A stretch of DNA of 13,949 nt, from NCBI GenBank assembly GCA_036558305.1, contig DATBFX010000040.1, positions 1 through 13,949 on the forward strand. Direction: 5' to 3'. Origin of the DNA: DATBFX01 sp036558305. GTDB lineage: Bacteria; Chloroflexota; Chloroflexia; Thermomicrobiales; UBA6265. The translations under genes were made by a program, and so were the position numbers. Within the stretch, counting starts at the first letter, position 1. Each line of letters begins with the position of its first letter. Below the pieces are notes generated by a model. The model did not search any database. It was not told the DNA's origin and saw only the letters and a list, made by a program, of their open reading frames with translations. Below are positions 10,833-13,949 of the stretch, in pieces.

Positions 10833-13091
10833 GTGTTGGCAGATACGTCTCAGAAACGGGCAACGACCGGCTGCTCGCCCGCCGGGTTGCCCTCCCTTGA
10901 CGTCTCGGTCGTGATCTGTGCGTTCGCCGACGATCGCTGGGACGATCTGGTGGTCGCCGTCGATTCCGTGCGCGCCCAGACCCCGGGCCCACGCGAAATC
11001 ATCGTCGTTATCGACCACAATCCGACGCTGCTGTCGCGCGCGCGCAACCACCTCGAAGGCGTCGTCGCCTTCCCCAACCGCGAAGCGCGCGGCTTGTCCG
11101 GGGCACGCAACAGTGGGATCGCCGCGGCCACGGGAGCGATCGTCGTCTTCCTCGACGACGACGCGATTGCGGCGCCGGCATGGCTCGAACACCTGACGGC
11201 GGGATTCGCCGATCCGAGCGTGATGGCGATCGGCGGTGCCGTCGAGCCGGCGTGGGTTGGCCAGCGTCCCCGTTGGTTTCCCGAGGAGTTCCTCTGGGTC
11301 GTCGGCTGCTCCTACCGTGGGATGCCGCGTCGGTCCTCCCCGGTCCGCAACCCGATCGGCGCCAACATGGCGTTTCGGCGGACGGTGTTTGACCACGTCG
11401 GCGTCTTTCGGTCGGGGATCGGACGGATCGGTTCGCGCCCGCTCGGCTGTGAAGAGACCGAGCTGTGCATCCGGATTCGCCAGCACTGGCCGGAGAGCCT
11501 GGTCGTCTTCGAACCGCGCGCGCGCGTGACGCACCGCGTGCCAACCCGCCGGGCTGAGCAAGACTATTTTCGTGCCCGTTGCCTTGCGGAGGGTCGCTCC
11601 AAGGCACTCGTCGCGCGCCTCGTGGGTGCCGACGCCGGATTGGCGTCGGAGCGAGCCTACACGTTGCGCACGCTGCCGGCGGGCGTCGTGTGCGGATTCC
11701 GGGATGGCATCGCGCGTGGCGATCCGGCCGGATTCCTCCGTTCGGCGGCGATCGTGACCGGCTTGGCGATGACGACAGTGGGCTACGTGGCCGGTCGGCT
11801 TGCCGACCTCCGGTCCGTCGGCGGGGAAATCGGGGTACGCAACGGCGTTGAAAGGGATGGCATTGCTGCTCCGGCAGGGGCAGACGCGCAAACGAGGCAG
11901 GAGGGGTTACCGGCAATGGGCACGACGGGCGATTGGATCGAGTTTGACATGCACGGGCGCGCCTCGATGCGCGTCGCGAAGGGGGCACCGACCGCCGCAC
12001 TCCTCAAGGACATGTTCGCCCCGTTCGTGACCGACAAGCGACTCGGTCACCACGACCTGACGGTCACGGGCACGATCAGGCCGGTCGAAGGGGTCTCCTA
12101 CGGCGAGACGGAATACGAATACACCGATCACTCGCTCTTCCTCCACGAAACGGGCGTTCAGATCCTCCGCGACGAAGACGGCTTCCACCTCAATGGGACG
12201 CGAGAGTTGCTCGTCTCGGCGCTGCCACTGGTCGACCGCATCCTCGTCACCCGCGGGGTTGCCATGATCCACGCCGCCACGGTCGAGTACCGCGGGCACG
12301 GCATCGCTCTCCCGGCCTGGGGTGGAACCGGAAAGACGAGTACGATCGCCAAACTCCTCCAGCGCGACGGGTTCGGCTTCATGGGCGACGACTGGGCCTT
12401 CCTCGACGACGATGGTCGCCTGTTGAGCTACTTCAAGCCCATGTTCATCAAACCCCACCACCGGCCGATCTACCCGCACCTCTTTGCCAAGAAGCGCAAG
12501 CCGCTCGTCCCGGTCCGATTCTCTCGGCCACTCGGCAAGCTCACGACGCAGGTGCATCCCGTGATCACCAGGTACCCGCGTCTCGCCCGGGCGACGCGAC
12601 GATTGTCGCCGGAGCACATGATGGTGCGACCGGACCAGGCGTTCCCGCATGCCCGGATGACGCGGGAGGCACCGCTGGCGATCGCCATGTTCGTCGAGCG
12701 CTTCGACGGCTCCGACGTCAGGCTGCACGAGAAGACCACCGGGTGGATGGTCTCGCGGATGATCGGCAACTTCCACGCCGAGATGACGCCCCACTCCCGG
12801 CAGGTCGTCACGGCTCTCGCGGCGTCGGGTCTCGTCCCGCTCGAGCAGACGTTCGGCGAAAAGGCCGCCGTTCTTCGGGCCGCGCTCCAGGAGAAGCCGG
12901 CGTTCTTGCTCCAGGTGCCGCAGTCGTTCTCGCCCGATCGGGCGTCGGACGTCATCGTCGAACACATCGAACGGGTCCTAGCCAACACGGGACTTGCCGA
13001 AGCAGGTCGCGGCGCGCGGCGAGACGCGCCAAACGGTCGCGAACCGGCTTTCGCAATCAGCGCCAGAATTTCAGGACTTAGAGGGTGTTGA
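10833..13091 (+). CDS. Fusion of GT2 glycosyltransferase and HPr-kinase-like P-loop domain
   Basis: The 752-residue product has two parts. Residues about 23-325 are a GT2 enzyme: VSVVICAFADDRWDDLVVAVDSV, LSGARNSGIAAATGAIVVFLDDD (DDD at 108-110), NPIGANMAFRR (173-183), GCEETELCIRIR (205-216) and a hydrophobic helix near 303-322. Residues about 363-715 match HprK-like proteins. IHAATVEYRGHGIALPAWGGTGKTST (479-504) places a Walker A loop at 495-502 (AWGGTGKT), with GFGFMGDDWAFLDDDG (513-528) for the acidic Walker B-type pair. HPr kinase/phosphorylase has the same order (HG..V..hGkGvLI.G.SGxGKS...RGhrlvADD). HprK-related kinases are known from exosortase-linked exopolysaccharide loci. Here the module is in the same frame as the GT. 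Thr502 replaces the usual Ser after Lys501. The stop overlaps the next ATG (TGATG). GTG 10833 follows GAAAGG by eight bases. The junction carries its own strong ribosome-binding site, described separately. Confidence 0.88.
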   Translation: MLADTSQKRATTGCSPAGLPSLDVSVVICAFADDRWDDLVVAVDSVRAQTPGPREIIVVIDHNPTLLSRARNHLEGVVAFPNREARGLSGARNSGIAAATGAIVVFLDDDAIAAPAWLEHLTAGFADPSVMAIGGAVEPAWVGQRPRWFPEEFLWVVGCSYRGMPRRSSPVRNPIGANMAFRRTVFDHVGVFRSGIGRIGSRPLGCEETELCIRIRQHWPESLVVFEPRARVTHRVPTRRAEQDYFRARCLAEGRSKALVARLVGADAGLASERAYTLRTLPAGVVCGFRDGIARGDPAGFLRSAAIVTGLAMTTVGYVAGRLADLRSVGGEIGVRNGVERDGIAAPAGADAQTRQEGLPAMGTTGDWIEFDMHGRASMRVAKGAPTAALLKDMFAPFVTDKRLGHHDLTVTGTIRPVEGVSYGETEYEYTDHSLFLHETGVQILRDEDGFHLNGTRELLVSALPLVDRILVTRGVAMIHAATVEYRGHGIALPAWGGTGKTSTIAKLLQRDGFGFMGDDWAFLDDDGRLLSYFKPMFIKPHHRPIYPHLFAKKRKPLVPVRFSRPLGKLTTQVHPVITRYPRLARATRRLSPEHMMVRPDQAFPHARMTREAPLAIAMFVERFDGSDVRLHEKTTGWMVSRMIGNFHAEMTPHSRQVVTALAASGLVPLEQTFGEKAAVLRAALQEKPAFLLQVPQSFSPDRASDVIVEHIERVLANTGLAEAGRGARRDAPNGREPAFAISARISGLRGC
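11899..11906 (+). promoter_or_regulatory. Internal ribosome-binding site at the GT/HprK junction
   Basis: AGGAGGGG is followed nine bases later by ATG 11916, which is codon 362 in the same frame and begins MGTTGDWIEFDMHGR, just before the HprK-like domain. The site is as good as those of true starts nearby, so the HprK-like module may also be made alone as a 391-residue protein. Confidence 0.6.
13080..13085 (+). promoter_or_regulatory. Ribosome-binding site of the DNRLRE gene, inside the preceding gene
   Basis: AGAGGG lies five bases before ATG 13091, whose A is the last base of the preceding TGA. Overlap plus site indicate translational coupling and decide the start over the internal ATG at 13310. 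Confidence 0.7.
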
Positions 13092-13949
13092 TGGTCACGG
13101 GCGACGACACGCGGCAACCGGGGACTCCCGATCCAACTCTTCCACCTCGCGACGGCGACCAGAATTGTGGCGCCGTCGCGGGGCCCCGCGGCGGTGTGCC
13201 GGGATCCGGTCCCGCGGCGAGCGCGCGACGCCTCACGCTCGGCCCGCGGCGCGCCGCCGCACGCCCGAAAGCGGGCGCCAGGCGCGCCGGTCTTCTGTCG
13301 TCCACCGCGATGACGCTGTTGCTGATGGCGGCGGTTGTGGCCTCGCTCGCAACGCCGTCCGCCGTCTTGGCCGACGACCCAGTTCCCACCGACACGCCGA
13401 CGGACACGCCCGTGCCGACGCCCACGGACACGCCCATTCCGCCCACCGATACCCCCGTCCCGCCGCCGACCGACACGCCGGTCCCGGCACCCACCGACAC
13501 CCCTGTCCCGCCGACCGACACCCCCGCGCCGACACCGCCGACCGCGACGCCGACGGACACCCCCACGGAGACGCCGACGCCCACGGAGACGCCGACGCGC
13601 ACCGCCACGGCGATACCCACGGAGACGCCGACGCCGCTGCCCACGCCGACCGACTCGGCGACCGCCACCGCCACCGCGACGCAAGGCCCGACGACGCTCC
13701 CCTTTGCCGCGGAGGCCGATGCCTACGTCAGCAACACGAGCGGCACGGCGGGCATCAACTTCGGGACGGCGACCTCGCTCGTCGTCGACGCCAGCCCGCC
13801 GACGGAGGGCTACCTGCGCTTCGCCGTCAGCGGCGGGCAGGGGACGGTCGTCAGTGCCAGGCTGCGCCTCTCCGTCCGCGACGCCGCCGACGACGGCCCG
13901 GCCGTCTACGCCGCCGGCAACGACTGGACCGAGACGGGCGTCACCTGGA
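13091..13949 (+). CDS. Exported Thr/Pro-rich DNRLRE/CBM96-like protein (3' partial)
   Basis: The frame is open to the right edge, giving 286 residues. The first 70 are Arg/Pro/Gly-rich and end in a basic stretch (RRLTLGPRRAAARPKAGARR). A hydrophobic signal helix (about 74-94, MTLLLMAAVVASLATPSAVLA) follows with an AxxA-type cleavage point before DD. Residues 96-198 are a Thr/Pro tract with units like PTDTPVP and PTETPTP. A DNRLRE/CBM96-type domain starts near 203: LPFAAEADAYVSNTSGTAGINFG, LVVDASPPTEGYLRFAV, ARLRLSV and GNDWTETGVTW, closely like the domain of the 5273-7690 protein. There the order is reversed, domain first and linker after. The N-terminal extension before the signal is long. 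ATG 13310 would remove it, but the overlap and ribosome-binding site favour ATG 13091. The end of the gene is missing, so further domains may follow. Confidence 0.82.
   Translation, partial: MVTGDDTRQPGTPDPTLPPRDGDQNCGAVAGPRGGVPGSGPAASARRLTLGPRRAAARPKAGARRAGLLSSTAMTLLLMAAVVASLATPSAVLADDPVPTDTPTDTPVPTPTDTPIPPTDTPVPPPTDTPVPAPTDTPVPPTDTPAPTPPTATPTDTPTETPTPTETPTRTATAIPTETPTPLPTPTDSATATATATQGPTTLPFAAEADAYVSNTSGTAGINFGTATSLVVDASPPTEGYLRFAVSGGQGTVVSARLRLSVRDAADDGPAVYAAGNDWTETGVTW
13376..13684 (+). repeat. Thr/Pro/Asp-rich low-complexity linker repeat
   Basis: About 100 codons encode units such as DTPVPPPT and ETPTPT, with a strongly repeating DNA pattern (GACACGCC, CCGACCGA and variants). The composition is richer in Asp/Glu than the tract at 6257-6652. 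It probably extends the DNRLRE domain away from the membrane (inference). Confidence 0.8.

Noticed and set aside
9864..11891. Long 675-codon open frame on the minus strand opposite both GT2 genes
   Set aside because: It has Arg/Asp/Pro-rich composition, no recognisable domain, and lies antisense to two clear glycosyltransferase genes. Long antisense frames are expected in GC-rich coding DNA.

Overview
This 13.9 kb high-GC window reads as a cell-surface polysaccharide region of a bacterium that is probably a member of the Chloroflexota (Thermomicrobia-like). The evidence for that is indirect: Thr/Pro-rich linkers joined to DNRLRE/CBM96-type domains and PQQ-type beta-propeller repeats, together with a high G+C content. 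There is no rRNA or other marker gene to confirm it.

Layout. 1-330 is the end of an unidentified protein, probably a membrane sugar-transfer or polymer protein. 669-1550 is a membrane protein whose C-terminal third looks like the N-terminal domain of an IS5-type transposase. 1644-2147 (minus) is a Tat-exported DUF4352-like protein. It faces away from manC (2510-3643), which makes GDP-mannose, and manC runs tail to tail into a lipoprotein (3647-4276, minus) that is also DUF4352-like. 4593-4883 is a small repeat protein. 5273-7690 is a large secreted DNRLRE + linker + eight-bladed propeller protein, followed by a small membrane-anchored zinc-ribbon protein (7795-8043). 8414-8677 is an excisionase/BldC-type helix-turn-helix protein. 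8678-9899 holds no gene I can support and contains a markedly AT-richer stretch.

From 9900 to the right edge lies a compact operon. It has a GT2 glycosyltransferase (9900-10772), then a protein joining a second GT2 domain to an HPr-kinase-like P-loop domain (10833-13091). The third gene is an exported Thr/Pro-rich DNRLRE protein whose start overlaps the previous stop (13091 to the edge).

How they may work together (inference): ManC supplies GDP-mannose. The two GT2 enzymes assemble a glycan, possibly on a lipid carrier, under control of, or with help from, the HprK-like module. The secreted DNRLRE/propeller proteins and DUF4352-like proteins act outside the membrane, perhaps binding or displaying that glycan. 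The most unusual items are the GT2-HprK fusion with a strong ribosome-binding site at its internal junction, the transposase-domain fusion, the perfect 22-bp palindrome in front of manC, and the paired DNRLRE proteins with opposite domain order.
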